This document shows, piece by piece, positions 1 to 11,011 of a stretch of DNA of 64,000 nucleotides; positions within the stretch are counted from its first letter, which is position 1, and every line of letters starts with the position of its first letter. Under the pieces are notes generated by a model, which saw nothing but the letters and a program-made list of their open reading frames with translations, had not been told where the DNA came from and ran no database searches. The position numbers and the translations under genes were made by a program. Source of the stretch: Catenulispora sp. MAP5-51 (GTDB taxonomy: Bacteria > Actinomycetota > Actinomycetes > Streptomycetales > Catenulisporaceae). Location of the stretch: the NCBI RefSeq assembly GCF_041261205.1, contig NZ_JBGCCH010000002.1, positions 248,001 to 312,000 on the forward strand. Reading direction: 5' to 3'.

Positions 1-205
1 CGATGACGAAGCACACGGTCCCCGCCTCGTCGCCGGCCTCCAGCCACGCGCGGAGCTTCTTCACAGCCGCCACATGATTCGGCTCGTCCAAAGGGGGCGG
101 CTCGGCTCCGAACACATCGAAGGCCATCTTGTGCCGCAGCCGCTGGATCTCTTCCTCGTCGCCGGGCACGGCCCGCCGCACGCGTACTTCCTCGGTACCA
201 GTCAC
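1..205 (-). CDS. GNAT-like acetyltransferase, N-terminal part only
   Basis: An open minus-strand frame starts with GTG at 203-205 and runs off the left edge of the window without a stop (about 68 codons visible). The visible residues (VRVRRAVPGDEEEIQRLRHK and onward) resemble the first beta strand and helix of GNAT N-acetyltransferases, which typically open with a V-R-x-A-x-x-x-D pattern. The acetyl-CoA binding motif would lie outside the window, so the substrate is unknown. It is divergent from xseB with 22 nt between the starts. The family call rests on the N-terminus only. Confidence 0.5.
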   Translation of the reverse strand, partial: MTGTEEVRVRRAVPGDEEEIQRLRHKMAFDVFGAEPPPLDEPNHVAAVKKLRAWLEAGDEAGTVCFVI

Positions 206-227
206 AGCCGGAAACTATCCTGAAGCC

Positions 228-479
228 ATGGCGAACGAGACGACGATGACCGACGGTGAGACCCCGGACCTGTCCCACCTCGGCTACGAGCAGGCCCGCG
301 ACGAGCTGATGGACGTCGTCCGGCGCCTGGAGACCGGCGGGCTGACGCTGGAGGAGTCGCTGGCCGCGTGGGAGCGCGGCGAGGCGCTGGCCAAGCACTG
401 CCAGGCGAAGCTGGACGGCGCGCGGGCCCGGCTGGACGCCGCGATCAGTACTGGGAACGGGAACGGCGAAGAAGACTGA
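228..479 (+). CDS. xseB: exodeoxyribonuclease VII small subunit
   Basis: This 83-aa protein is the small helical subunit of exonuclease VII, which with XseA degrades single-stranded DNA to oligonucleotides in the cytoplasm. The visible core is LGYEQARDELMDVVRRLE, followed by GGLTLEESLAAWERGEAL and a helix ending CQAKLDGARARLD; this is the two-helix XseB pattern and the family's usual 70-90 aa length. I chose the ATG at 228 because the upstream in-frame extension to 129 overlaps the divergent GNAT gene and resembles no part of the family. xseA, often adjacent in actinobacteria, is not in view. A hairpin at 547-581 follows. Confidence 0.88.
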   Translation: MANETTMTDGETPDLSHLGYEQARDELMDVVRRLETGGLTLEESLAAWERGEALAKHCQAKLDGARARLDAAISTGNGNGEED

Positions 480-546
480 GGCAGCGGCAAGAACTGAAGC
501 CGCGGCAAGACTGGAGCACCAGCAAGTCAGAAGCCGCAGGAACACT

Positions 547-581
547 GAAGCCGGCGAACGCTGCGCGCGGTCGCCGGCTTC
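547..581. terminator. bidirectional hairpin between xseB and glpX
   Basis: Two perfect 11-bp arms, GAAGCCGGCGA (547-557) and TCGCCGGCTTC (571-581), flank a 13-nt loop. It sits between the convergent genes xseB and glpX. There is no clear U-tract, as is common in high-GC actinobacteria. Confidence 0.6.
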
Positions 582-624
582 CGGCCCCGGGAGCCGATGA
601 GAGCCCCCGGGGATCGATCAGGAC

Positions 625-1656
625 CTAGTGGAAAGCCACCGCGCTGTACTGCCGCAGCTTGTCCAGCCGGTGCTCGGAGTCGATGCGGCGCACCGTCCCC
701 GACTTCGACCGCATCACCAGCGACTGCGTCGTCGCGCCGCCGCCGGTGTAGTGCACGCCGCGGACCAGTTCGCCGTCGGTGATGCCGGTGATCGCGACGA
801 AGCAGTTCTCACCGGAGACCAAGTCGTCGGTGAGCAGGACGCGGTCCAGGTCGTGCCCGGCGTCCAGCGCGCGCTGCCGCTCGGCGTCGTCCTTGGGCCA
901 CAGCCGGCCCTGGATCACGCCGCCCAGGCACTTGATCGCGCAGGCCGCGATGATGCCCTCGGGGGTGCCGCCGACCCCGAGCAGGAGGTCCACGCCGGTA
1001 CCGGGGCGGGTGGCCATGATGGCGCCGGCCACGTCGCCGTCGGAGATGAACTTGATGCGGGCGCCGGCCTCGCGGATCTCGGCGACCAGGCCCTCGTGGC
1101 GCGGGCGGTCCAGGACCACCACGGTGATGTCGCCGGGCTCGCGGCGCTTGGCGCGGGCCACGGCGCGGATGTTCTCGGCCACCGGCGCGGTGATGTCGAC
1201 CACGTCCGCGGCCTCGGGACCGGCCACCAGCTTGTCCATGTAGAACACGGCCGAGGGGTCGTACATGCTGTGCCGGTCGGCGACCGCGATCACGGCCAGC
1301 GCGTTGGGCATGCCCTTGCCGGCCAGGGTGGTGCCGTCGATCGGGTCCACGGCCACGTCGCACTCCGGCCCGGAGCCGTCGCCGACCTCCTCGCCGTTGA
1401 ACAGCATCGGCGCGTCGTCCTTCTCGCCCTCGCCGATGACGACCACGCCGCGCATCGAGACGGTGTTGATCAGTTTGCGCATCGCGTTCACGGCGGCGCC
1501 GTCGGCGGCGATCTTGTCGCCCTTGCCGACCCAGCGGCCGGCCGCCATCGCCGCCGCCTCGGTGACCCGGGCCAGCTCCAGCGCCAGGTTGCGGTCGGGG
1601 GCCTCGGAGCCGTCGGAGGTCTGGTTGTCGTTCGCCTGCGGGTCTGCGGCGTTCAT
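625..1656 (-). CDS. glpX: class II fructose-1,6-bisphosphatase
   Basis: A 343-aa protein matching GlpX, the class II FBPase that hydrolyses fructose 1,6-bisphosphate to fructose 6-phosphate in gluconeogenesis and is the main FBPase of many actinobacteria. Metal and substrate motifs are visible: [11 protein letters not shown], then [16 protein letters not shown], then [20 protein letters not shown]. The ATG at 1656 ([11 protein letters not shown]) follows a GGAG sequence about 10 nt upstream; the longer frame to 1938 would run across the divergent DUF4245 gene and is rejected. Divergence from a DUF4245 gene, as here, is a conserved actinobacterial arrangement. Confidence 0.95.
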   Translation of the reverse strand: MNAADPQANDNQTSDGSEAPDRNLALELARVTEAAAMAAGRWVGKGDKIAADGAAVNAMRKLINTVSMRGVVVIGEGEKDDAPMLFNGEEVGDGSGPECDVAVDPIDGTTLAGKGMPNALAVIAVADRHSMYDPSAVFYMDKLVAGPEAADVVDITAPVAENIRAVARAKRREPGDITVVVLDRPRHEGLVAEIREAGARIKFISDGDVAGAIMATRPGTGVDLLLGVGGTPEGIIAACAIKCLGGVIQGRLWPKDDAERQRALDAGHDLDRVLLTDDLVSGENCFVAITGITDGELVRGVHYTGGGATTQSLVMRSKSGTVRRIDSEHRLDKLRQYSAVAFH

Positions 1657-1828
1657 GTATTTAGAGCTCCTCGAGGAGGGGGATCCGCATCGTCGCGGTT
1701 CACGAGGGATGTCGAGGGAGATCGTATCGAGGCTCGCGCCACCCCGGAACCGCGAAGTGGCGGGTCTCATGCCGCCCGATGGCCGGACCCGGCGTAAAAC
1801 CCCAGGGGACGGATGGGACCATATCCCT

Positions 1829-2419
1829 ATGGCCCGCGTTTCCCCGCTCAAGAAGTCCCTGAGGGACATGCTGCTGTCGATGGCGGTGATCTCCCTGCCG
1901 CTCGTCGCGATCGTCGAGTGGTTCCCGCACGACTCCAAGAAGCCGGAGGACGCGGTCCAGACGGTCGACTACACGATCCCGCTGGCCCAGGCCCGCCGCG
2001 ACGCGGACCTGCCGTTCCAGGCCATGGCCCCGACGAGCCTGCCGCCGGGCTGGCGCGCCACCTCGGTGCACGCCGACTTCGACCCCGGCGCGCAGCTGCG
2101 CTGGGAACTGGGCTTCCTGACCTCCGACGACCAGTACGTCGCGCTGGACCAGATCGCCGGCGGCAAGGGCCTGGACCAGCTCCTGACCCTGCAGGCCCCG
2201 GACGCCACCCCGGTCTCCGGCGCCGGCGGCACCGTCAGCGCCGGCGGCTACCAGTGGCAGGTCTACGCGACCCCGGACGGCAGCCGGCACGCGCTGGTGC
2301 GCACCGTGGCGCCGGAGGGCAGCGCGGCGGCCACGACCCTGGGCAAGGTCTCGGTCGTGGTGTCCGGCAGCGGGGCGATGTCGGAGTTGGAAACGTTCGC
2401 GGGATCGCTCCAACAGTAG
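1829..2419 (+). CDS. DUF4245 family membrane-anchored protein
   Basis: A 196-aa protein with a short basic N-terminus ([13 protein letters not shown]), one hydrophobic segment at about residues 12-28 ([18 protein letters not shown]) and an extracytoplasmic domain, matching the DUF4245 layout. The domain contains the family-like stretches [10 protein letters not shown] and GGYQWQVY followed by a segment ending ALVRT. Function is unknown. It is divergent from glpX, and the 172-nt gap presumably carries both promoters. ATG 1829 is the first start that keeps the membrane anchor; the frame extending back to 1265 lies inside glpX. Confidence 0.8.
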   Translation: MARVSPLKKSLRDMLLSMAVISLPLVAIVEWFPHDSKKPEDAVQTVDYTIPLAQARRDADLPFQAMAPTSLPPGWRATSVHADFDPGAQLRWELGFLTSDDQYVALDQIAGGKGLDQLLTLQAPDATPVSGAGGTVSAGGYQWQVYATPDGSRHALVRTVAPEGSAAATTLGKVSVVVSGSGAMSELETFAGSLQQ

Positions 2420-4585
<2,166 letters not shown>

Positions 4586-4651
4586 GGCAGCGGCGGGCGT
4601 CCACTCGTTCCGGTGATGCGCGAGCGCCTTGCTTGATGAGCCGCCAGCTGG

Positions 4652-4669
4652 GGATATCATGGGATATCC
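4652..4669. promoter_or_regulatory. palindrome upstream of vapBC (candidate VapB operator)
   Basis: GGATATC (4652-4658) and GATATCC (4663-4669) form a perfect 7-bp inverted repeat with a 4-nt spacer, ending 13 nt before the antitoxin ATG and abutting its strong AAGGAGG ribosome site. Ribbon-helix-helix antitoxins of this type usually bind such palindromes to autoregulate. Binding is inferred. Confidence 0.6.
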
Positions 4670-4682
4670 AAGGAGGTTCGAC

Positions 4683-4904
4683 ATGGCTGACCTACTTGTC
4701 CGTGACGTCCCCGAAGAGGTCATGAGCGCTTTGGACGCACACGCCGGACGTCTGGGGATATCGCGCAGCGAGTACGTGCGCCGCCGGCTGGCTGCCGACG
4801 CCGCGCTGTCCGAGGCCCCGGTCCGCAGCGCCGATCTGGTCCGGTTCTCGGATCTGTTCGCCGACCTCGGCGACCCGGACGTCATGGGACAGGCGTGGCG
4901 GTGA
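4683..4904 (+). CDS. vapB: VapB-type ribbon-helix-helix antitoxin
   Basis: A 73-aa protein starting [20 protein letters not shown] and continuing [15 protein letters not shown], the beta strand plus two helices of a ribbon-helix-helix DNA-binding domain; the acidic C-terminus ([17 protein letters not shown]) would wrap the toxin. The ATG at 4683 follows a near-perfect AAGGAGG site. The stop overlaps the start of the PIN toxin, so the two are translationally coupled. It would neutralise VapC and repress the operon through the upstream palindrome. Confidence 0.85.
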   Translation: MADLLVRDVPEEVMSALDAHAGRLGISRSEYVRRRLAADAALSEAPVRSADLVRFSDLFADLGDPDVMGQAWR

Positions 4905-5308
4905 CGTCCTGGCTCATCGACAAGTCCGCGCTGGTGCGGCTCGGCTCAAGTCCGGACGTCGACGAGTGGGCGTCGAAGATCGAGCGCGGCCTGGTCCGAA
5001 TCAGCACGGTGACCCGGCTGGAGGTCGGCTACTCGGCACGGTCAGGCATGGATCTGCGGACCGGACTGCGCACACCTCCCCTGTCGGCGATGCCAGTCGA
5101 GTACCTGACGCCGGCCATAGAGGACCGAGCGCTGGAGGTGCTGACTCTGTTGGCCGATCATGGGAAGCATCGCGCGCCGTCCATCCCGGATCTGCTGATC
5201 GCCGCTACCGCGGAGTTGGCAGGACTCGCCGTGCTGCACTGCGACAAGGACTTCGATCTGATCGCTGGAATCACCGGTCAGCCTGTGGAGCAGCTCGACA
5301 TCGGCTGA
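4895..5308 (+). CDS. vapC: VapC-type PIN-domain ribonuclease toxin
   Basis: A 137-aa PIN-domain protein. Acidic metal-ligand candidates of the family are visible: D9 in WLIDKSAL, a Glu in TRLEVGYSA, an Asp in [11 protein letters not shown] and Asp residues in [11 protein letters not shown]. VapC toxins are Mg-dependent endoribonucleases that cut tRNA or rRNA and halt translation. The start may be GTG 4895 or GTG 4901; the latter gives a 4-nt GTGA overlap with the vapB stop. All catalytic positions appear intact, so the pair is probably functional. RNA target unknown. Confidence 0.87.
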   Translation: MAVTSWLIDKSALVRLGSSPDVDEWASKIERGLVRISTVTRLEVGYSARSGMDLRTGLRTPPLSAMPVEYLTPAIEDRALEVLTLLADHGKHRAPSIPDLLIAATAELAGLAVLHCDKDFDLIAGITGQPVEQLDIG

Positions 5309-5323
5309 TGCGAACGTGAATGA

Positions 5324-5349
5324 GGGGCCCGCCTCAGCCGGTGGGCCCC
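5324..5349. terminator. hairpin between vapC and LLM oxidoreductase
   Basis: GGGGCCC (5324-5330) and GGGCCCC (5343-5349) form a perfect 7-bp stem that extends with one mismatch to 10 bp. It lies between two convergent genes and has no obvious U-tract. Confidence 0.5.
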
Positions 5350-5366
5350 GCCCGGCACCGCGGCCG

Positions 5367-6212
5367 CTACCCGATCTCCCGCAACCGCGGCAGCTCCGCC
5401 GCGAGCTGCTCGGCGCGCGCCACCGGATCGTCGGTCTGCAGGATCAGCAGCGGGTCGCTGATGCCGATCGCCGTGAACCCCTCGATCGTGCGCCGCAGCG
5501 CGTCGAAGTCGTCGCCGACCCGGATCTGCACCGAGCGGCGGATGCTCGCCGGGTCGCGGCCGACGTCGGCGCAGTGCCGGTCCAGGACCGCCGAGGCCTC
5601 AGCGACCTCTTCCGGGGTGCCGCCGGCGGCGTTCCACACCGCCGCGTACTCGGCGGCCATGCGCAGGGTGCGCTTGCGGCCGCTGCCGCCGATCCAGATC
5701 GGCGGGTGCGGGCTCTGGACCGGCTTGGGCTCCGCGATCGCGTCCTTGATCTGGTAGTGCTTGCCGTCGAAGGTGGTGCGAGTCTCGGTCCACAGGGAGG
5801 TGATGATCCGCAGCGCCTCCTCCAGCCGGTCCGCGCGGTCCCCGGCCGTGCCGAAGGGAAGGCCGAGCATCGTGTGCTCGTTCTCGGCCCAGGCCGCACC
5901 GATGCCGAACTCCAGGCGGCCGCCGGACAGGTGGTCGACCGTGACCGCCATCTTCGCCAGCTCGGCGGGGTGGCGGTAGGTGTTGCCCGTGACCGAGACG
6001 CCGATGCGCACGTGCGACGTCAGCGCCGCCATGCCGGCCAGGGCCGTCCAGGCCTCGAAGATGTCCTTGGTCTCATCGCCCCCGAGGCTGGCGAAGTGGT
6101 CCATGTTCCAGCAGTGGTCGAAGCCGGCTTCGTCGGCGATGCGCCAGACGGCCTTGTACTCGTCGATCGTCGCGTCCTGGCTGAGTTTGATCCCATAACG
6201 GAGGTTCGCCAT
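5367..6212 (-). CDS. LLM-class F420-dependent oxidoreductase
   Basis: A 281-aa protein of the luciferase-like monooxygenase fold, most similar in layout to F420-dependent oxidoreductases. Typical segments are GFDHCWNMDHF, RIGVSVTGNTYRHPAELAKM, TVDHLSGGRLEFGIGAAW, PPIWIGGSGRKRTLRMAAEY and an ADVGRDP-type helix. These enzymes use reduced coenzyme F420 to reduce or oxidise small organic substrates; the substrate cannot be read from the sequence. ATG 6212 is preceded by AGGA. It lies 24 nt downstream of the degenerate LAL gene start side's partner on the opposite flank, with no operon link evident to vapC. Confidence 0.85.
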   Translation of the reverse strand: MANLRYGIKLSQDATIDEYKAVWRIADEAGFDHCWNMDHFASLGGDETKDIFEAWTALAGMAALTSHVRIGVSVTGNTYRHPAELAKMAVTVDHLSGGRLEFGIGAAWAENEHTMLGLPFGTAGDRADRLEEALRIITSLWTETRTTFDGKHYQIKDAIAEPKPVQSPHPPIWIGGSGRKRTLRMAAEYAAVWNAAGGTPEEVAEASAVLDRHCADVGRDPASIRRSVQIRVGDDFDALRRTIEGFTAIGISDPLLILQTDDPVARAEQLAAELPRLREIG

Positions 6213-6236
6213 ACGCCAGTCCTATCGCATCGGCGC

Positions 6237-8372
6237 CTACTTCGCCGTCAGCGCCCCGAGCTTCTTGCGCGACCGCTTTCCCGCGAGCTCCTCCTCCACG
6301 CGCGTCAGCCAAGGCCACGCGCCCAACGCCGCGAAACGGTCCGCCGCGGCCTCCAGCCGCGCCCGGTCGCCGTCCTGACGTCCGAAGGCGAGCAGCGTGC
6401 GCGCCTCCTCGTAACGGTCGTCGGTCTCGGCGTGCAGCCGCAGGGCCTTCTCGAAGTGCAGCTTGGCCTTGCCGCCCTTGGCCTGGCCGACCTGTCCGAG
6501 GCAGCGTTCGGCGACGGCGCGGACCACGATGGACATCGAGGCCGAGGACGCCTCCCTCGCCTGCTCCGCGACTTCCCGCGCCCGCGCGGCCTGTCCGGCC
6601 CGCACCAGTGCCTCGACCAGATCCCCGGCCACCGGCAGCACCGAGGGATCCCGCACGCCGAGCCGTTCCAGCGCCTCGGCGACCCCGCCCAGCACCGTCG
6701 CCGCCGCGTCCCACTTGCCGTCGGCCAGCAGCGCGACGCCGACGGCGTGCTGCGGCCACAGCGCATAAGCCTCGGACCCCGAGGACTCGGCCTCGATCAC
6801 CGTGGCGTCTTCCAGGGGCGCGCCCATCAAAGAACTGACACGCAGCGCCATCCCGCGCGCCACCGCCCGGACCGGCCCCTGCCCGAGCCGGGACGCCAGC
6901 GCCGCCGCCTCCATCGCGTCGTCCCGCGCCGCCGGCCAGCGTCCCGAACGGAAACCGACCTCGGCCCGCGCCACCAACATGGCGGGGAGATGCTCGGCCG
7001 CCCCATACGCACGCAATAGGGCGATTGAGCGGTCCAGTACCGCAGCCGCTCCTCTGCCATCACACGTCCACATGGCCCCGGCCGCGATCGCCGGCACCGT
7101 CAGCGGCCCCATGTCCAGGGGATCGGACAGCAGCGCGGAGGACACCACCGGCGCCAGCATCGCCTCGGCGTCGATGGCGCGCCCGGCCAGGATCAGGCCG
7201 ATCGCGGTGGTGTGGCTGCCGGACTCCAGCAGGGCCTTGATCCGCGTCTGCGGCGTGCGCAGCACCGAGGTGCGGGTCGCGATGCCGTCCAGGCGGTGGT
7301 GCAGCGTCGCGTCGTCGGTGAGGACGCGCGCCTCACGGATCGCCCGTCCCACCCCTCCCAGATCGCCGAGCAGCCGCGCGGTGTCGGCGGCGCCGCTGAG
7401 CCAGCGGGCCCGCGCGCCCTGATCAGGGGACAGACTCGCCGCGCGTCCGTATGAGGACCGCGCGGCCTCCAGCGCTCCGCGCGCCCGCGCGCCGTCCGCG
7501 GAGCGGCCCAGCGCCTCGGCCGCCGGGCCGTCGGTGCCGACCGCCGCGCCGGCGAGGTGCCGGGCCAGGATCTCGCCCTTCTCGGCCTCCCGCAGCTCGG
7601 AGATCGCGTCGACGAACGCCGTGTGCGTCTCCTGCCGCTCGGTCGGAGTGGCGGTGGCGTATATGGAGGTGGCGACACCGAGGTCGCGGAACCGCCAGCC
7701 GGAGGTCGTGGCCTCGACGACGCCGTCGGCGACGGCCGGGGCCAGATCGCCGACCCGCAGGCCGAGATGCTCCAGCGCCCCGCCGACCTCGTCGATGTGA
7801 CCGGTCGCACTGGCGGCCAGGACGAGGAGCGCCCGCGTGGTCGCCTTCGGCAGGTCGCCGGACCCGGCCGGGCGCTGCACCTGCACCGCCACCGCGCCGA
7901 GCGCGCCGAACGGGGCCCGGCGCACGTCGTCGACCCCGATCAGCCAGGCCACCGGCGCGCGCCGGGTGGCCCGGACCGCGACCGCGACGGCCGTCGCCGA
8001 GGGCTTGTCGAGCAGGTGCGCGTCGGCGATGACCGCGATGACCGGCTGGACCGCCGCGGCCTGCACGAGCAGTTCGCCGGCGGCGCGCCCGACGTGGCCG
8101 GCGCCGCGTTCCAGGTCGAGTCCCGCCTCGCCGTCGAGCAGCGGCCGGATCAGATCGGCCAGGCCGGAGAACGCCAAGAGCCCGCGCTCGGCGGTCTGCT
8201 CGCTGGGGATCTGCCCGGCCGAGACGTCACCGCCGGCCCGCAGCAGGGACAATCCTTCGACGACGGGGCCCGCGATCACCGCGAGGTCCGCCGGAGCCGC
8301 CCCGCCGAGCAGGACGGCGCCGCCCAGGCCACGCCGCACATGCTCAAGGAGGGTCTGCACGGGCTGCCGCAT
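6237..8372 (-). CDS. LAL-like TPR protein lacking a P-loop and DNA-binding domain
   Basis: A 711-aa protein built like the middle of large LuxR (LAL/MalT-like) regulators: an N-terminal AAA-like part, then about 450 residues of TPR-like helical repeats, ending in LGAWPWLTRVEEELAG, which in LAL proteins directly precedes the LuxR HTH. Here the HTH is absent: the chain stops about 15 residues later. The Walker A position reads GGAVLLGGAAPADL with no GKS/T, while a Walker B-like VIAVIADAHLLD remains. It therefore probably neither binds DNA nor hydrolyses ATP, and may be a scaffold or decaying paralogue. No frameshift is apparent; codon use looks normal. Confidence 0.7.
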   Translation of the reverse strand: MRQPVQTLLEHVRRGLGGAVLLGGAAPADLAVIAGPVVEGLSLLRAGGDVSAGQIPSEQTAERGLLAFSGLADLIRPLLDGEAGLDLERGAGHVGRAAGELLVQAAAVQPVIAVIADAHLLDKPSATAVAVAVRATRRAPVAWLIGVDDVRRAPFGALGAVAVQVQRPAGSGDLPKATTRALLVLAASATGHIDEVGGALEHLGLRVGDLAPAVADGVVEATTSGWRFRDLGVATSIYATATPTERQETHTAFVDAISELREAEKGEILARHLAGAAVGTDGPAAEALGRSADGARARGALEAARSSYGRAASLSPDQGARARWLSGAADTARLLGDLGGVGRAIREARVLTDDATLHHRLDGIATRTSVLRTPQTRIKALLESGSHTTAIGLILAGRAIDAEAMLAPVVSSALLSDPLDMGPLTVPAIAAGAMWTCDGRGAAAVLDRSIALLRAYGAAEHLPAMLVARAEVGFRSGRWPAARDDAMEAAALASRLGQGPVRAVARGMALRVSSLMGAPLEDATVIEAESSGSEAYALWPQHAVGVALLADGKWDAAATVLGGVAEALERLGVRDPSVLPVAGDLVEALVRAGQAARAREVAEQAREASSASMSIVVRAVAERCLGQVGQAKGGKAKLHFEKALRLHAETDDRYEEARTLLAFGRQDGDRARLEAAADRFAALGAWPWLTRVEEELAGKRSRKKLGALTAK

Positions 8373-8417
8373 GCGTATCAGCCTACTGGTGGAACGCTCG
8401 CGATATGTCGGATCCGG

Positions 8418-8436
8418 TCAACCGTGCTCCGGTTGA
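8418..8436. promoter_or_regulatory. short inverted repeat upstream of the LAL-like gene
   Basis: TCAACCG (8418-8424) and CGGTTGA (8430-8436) are perfect 7-bp arms separated by 5 nt, located 46 nt upstream of the LAL-like start and downstream of DUF3052. It could be an operator or a weak terminator; the sequence does not decide. Confidence 0.3.
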
Positions 8437-8508
8437 GACCTGCGAGACAGGTGTGAGCGGTGAGTCGGGTGCCTCCGGCGCGTCCGCCAGCCCCCGCCAT
8501 GGCCGCCG

Positions 8509-8958
8509 CTAGCGCCGGTCGAGCCGGTACACCAGCTTCAACCCGGACCACGTGGCGTCGATCGCCGCGATCTTCACGTCGACCAGCCCGATCGGCAGCG
8601 CGAGCGCGTCCGCGCGGACCACGCTCTCCGAGACGTCGGTGACGATGTTCGAGGCCTTCTTCGGCCAGCACATCCACAGCGCCCCGCTTTTGGAGAGCAG
8701 AGACGGGAGCTTTTCGTAGCCGTCCGTGAGCGTCGCGTGATCCTTGGCGAACGCCACGATCACGTCGTAGGGGCCGGCACCGCCGTCCTCGGCCGTCTCC
8801 AGCGTCACGTCATAGGGCAGCGGCTCGGGGTCGAAGCCCTCGGGGGCATCGTGGAAGAGCACGTAGTGCCCGGCCTTGATGCCGAGTTTCTTGGGCAATG
8901 GCGTGCCGGAGTAACCGGAGGACTGCGGGGAGTTCACGTCCGCAACCCTAGTCGTCAC
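8509..8958 (-). CDS. DUF3052 family protein
   Basis: A 149-aa soluble protein with the DUF3052 pattern: GYSGTPLPKKLGIKAG near the N-terminus, then a central PYDVIVAFAKDHATL, ALWMCWPKKAS, and VRADALALPIGLVDVKIAAI followed by WSGLKLVYRLDRR at the end. DUF3052 proteins are conserved in actinobacteria and have no assigned biochemical role; some sit near acyl-carrier or pyruvate dehydrogenase genes, which is not the case here. The start is GTG 8958; an alternative GTG lies seven codons in. It is divergent from the two-component regulator. Confidence 0.8.
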   Translation of the reverse strand: MTTRVADVNSPQSSGYSGTPLPKKLGIKAGHYVLFHDAPEGFDPEPLPYDVTLETAEDGGAGPYDVIVAFAKDHATLTDGYEKLPSLLSKSGALWMCWPKKASNIVTDVSESVVRADALALPIGLVDVKIAAIDATWSGLKLVYRLDRR

Positions 8959-9064
8959 AGTTCCGTAAGCACTGGAAAGCCCCGCTCAGGACCACGCGCG
9001 GTGTTTCCTTGGAACGGGACAAGACGGACTGGCACAATGTGATCACCAGGAGGACGCCGACCCG

Positions 9065-9856
9065 ATGACCACGCCGGACACCACCGATGCCGCACCCGGT
9101 ATCGCCATAGCCGCTGAGCGCCAGGACGGCGAGCCGCCCCTGGACGTCCTGGTCGTGGACGACGACGCCACCGTCGCCGAGGTCGTCGCCGCCTACCTCA
9201 CCCGCGCCGGCTACCGCGTCCGCCGCGCCGCCGACGGCCCCTCGGCCGTGGCCGCGGCGGCCGAGCACCTGCCGGACCTGATGGTGCTGGACCTGATGCT
9301 CCCCGGCTTCGACGGCTACGAGGTGCACAAGCGGGTGCGGGCCCTGGGCGAGGTCCCGGTCATCATGCTCACGGCGCGCGGCGAGGAGGGCGACCGGATC
9401 CTGGGCCTGCAGGTCGGCGCCGACGACTACGTCACCAAGCCGTTCAGCCCGCGCGAACTGGTGCTGCGCGCGGGCAGCGTGTTGCGCCGCTCGCGCGGAC
9501 ACGGCCGGGGCCACGCGGGCGAGGCCGAACCGCAGGCCCCTGAGACCCTCGCCCTGGGCCGCCTGGAGGTGGACCTCACCGCACACCAGGCCCGGCTGGC
9601 CGGGGAGCCGCTGGCCCTGACCGGCCGCGAGTTCGACCTGCTGGCGTTCCTGATGGCCAACCCCGGCCAGGCTTTCAGCCGGGCCGAGCTGATGCGGCAG
9701 GTCTGGGGCTGGTCGTTCGGCGACCAGTCGACCGTCACGGTGCACGTGCGGCGGCTGCGGGAGAAGATCGAGACCGATCCGGCCGCGCCGTCGCTGATCG
9801 TCACGGTCTGGGGCGTCGGCTACCGGCTCGAGGCGCCGGAGGGCCCCGATGCGTGA
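9065..9856 (+). CDS. OmpR/PhoB-family response regulator
   Basis: A 263-aa regulator. The receiver domain (residues 27-140) has acidic pocket D32-D34, phospho-acceptor D76 (MVLDLMLPGFDG), T103 and K125 (VTKPFS). The C-terminal winged helix (about 165-258) has LALTGREFDLLAFL, the recognition region STVTVHVRRLREKIE and terminal GVGYRLE. It is phosphorylated by the adjacent kinase, with which it overlaps by 8 nt. The N-terminal ~25 residues are an extra flexible segment. Start ATG 9065 follows AGGAGG. Target genes are unknown. Confidence 0.93.
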   Translation: MTTPDTTDAAPGIAIAAERQDGEPPLDVLVVDDDATVAEVVAAYLTRAGYRVRRAADGPSAVAAAAEHLPDLMVLDLMLPGFDGYEVHKRVRALGEVPVIMLTARGEEGDRILGLQVGADDYVTKPFSPRELVLRAGSVLRRSRGHGRGHAGEAEPQAPETLALGRLEVDLTAHQARLAGEPLALTGREFDLLAFLMANPGQAFSRAELMRQVWGWSFGDQSTVTVHVRRLREKIETDPAAPSLIVTVWGVGYRLEAPEGPDA

Positions 9857-11009
9857 CCTGCTGCTGATCTTCGCCATGGGCGCCGGCTCCGCGGTCGGCG
9901 CCTCGCTCATCGGCTGGCTGGCGCTGCGGGCCCTGCGCGGGCGGTCGCTGCGGGCCTCGCTGTTCGCCTCGGCCGCGACCGGGGTCCTGGCGGTGGTCGC
10001 CGGCATCGTGATCGCCTCCCGCGCGATGTTCCTGTCCTCGCACGACGCCGGGGTCTCGGTGATCGTCTCGCTGTCCGGCGCGGCGGTGACGCTGGCGCTG
10101 GCCACCCTGCTGGGCCGCAGTGTCGCCGACGACAGCCGCACGCTGCGCAACGCCTTGCAGGCCCTCGGCCAGGAGGAGCCGGTGCCGGGCCCGGCCCCGC
10201 ACGGCAGGGCCCTGATGACCGGCGAGCTGGCCGCCCTGGACCGCGAACTGCGCGCCACACAAGCGAAACTGGCCGAGTCGCGGGAACGCGAGCGCGCGCT
10301 GGAGCGCTCCCGCCGCGAACTGGTCGCCTGGGTCTCGCACGACCTGCGCACCCCGCTGGCCGGCCTGCGCGCGATGGCCGAGGCCCTGGAGGACGGCGTC
10401 GCCACCGACCCGGCCCGCTACCACATGCAGATGCGGCAGGCCGCGGACCGATTGGCCGGCATGGTGGACGACCTGTTCGAGCTCTCCCGGATCCACGCCG
10501 GCGCGCTGCGGCTGACCCTGGAGTCGGTGGCGCTGGCCGATCTGGTGGACGGCGCGCTGGCCGAGGGGCAGCCGCTGGCCCGGGCCCGCGGGATCGAGCT
10601 GTCCGGCTCGGTCACGGCCCCGGCCACGGTGCGCGGCGATGTCAGGGAACTGTCACGCGCGCTGTCGAACCTGGTGGTGAACGCGATCCGGCACACCCCG
10701 GAGGACGGCACGGTGCGGATCGAGGCCACCGCGCTGGCCCCGGCCGGCGTGGACGGCGAGCCGCGGGTGCTGCTGTCGGTGACCGACGCCTGCGGCGGGA
10801 TCCCGGAGGAGGACCTGGACCGGGTCTTCGACGTGGCGTGGCGCGGGACGGCCGCGCGCACGCCGGAGACGGAGAGCCCGGTCGGGGCCGGGGCGGGCCT
10901 GGGGCTGGCGATCGTGCGGGGCATCGCCGAGGCGCATTCGGGTGCTGTCACGGTGGGCAATGTCGACGGCGGCTGTCGCTTTGAGATGCTTTTGCCCGTC
11001 CCGGCGTGA
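9849..11009 (+). CDS. sensor histidine kinase
   Basis: A 386-aa membrane kinase. Two or three hydrophobic segments lie at residues 3-25, 37-58 and 67-90 with very short external loops, so it probably senses a membrane or intramembrane signal rather than a large extracellular ligand. The HisKA box is LVAWVSHDLRTPLAGLRAMA with phospho-acceptor H164. The ATPase domain shows the N box LSNLVVNAIRHT, a G1-like box VTDACGGIPEEDL (Asp present, one Cys substitution relative to DNGxG) and G2 GAGLGLAIVRGIAEAH. It pairs with the overlapping response regulator. The stop codon lies in the first unit of a 19-bp repeat array. Confidence 0.92.
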   Translation: MRDLLLIFAMGAGSAVGASLIGWLALRALRGRSLRASLFASAATGVLAVVAGIVIASRAMFLSSHDAGVSVIVSLSGAAVTLALATLLGRSVADDSRTLRNALQALGQEEPVPGPAPHGRALMTGELAALDRELRATQAKLAESRERERALERSRRELVAWVSHDLRTPLAGLRAMAEALEDGVATDPARYHMQMRQAADRLAGMVDDLFELSRIHAGALRLTLESVALADLVDGALAEGQPLARARGIELSGSVTAPATVRGDVRELSRALSNLVVNAIRHTPEDGTVRIEATALAPAGVDGEPRVLLSVTDACGGIPEEDLDRVFDVAWRGTAARTPETESPVGAGAGLGLAIVRGIAEAHSGAVTVGNVDGGCRFEMLLPVPA

Positions 11010-11011
11010 AG

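Noticed and set aside
1265-1828. Long upstream extension of the DUF4245 frame
   Set aside because: It overlaps glpX on the opposite strand and would place the membrane anchor in the middle of the protein.
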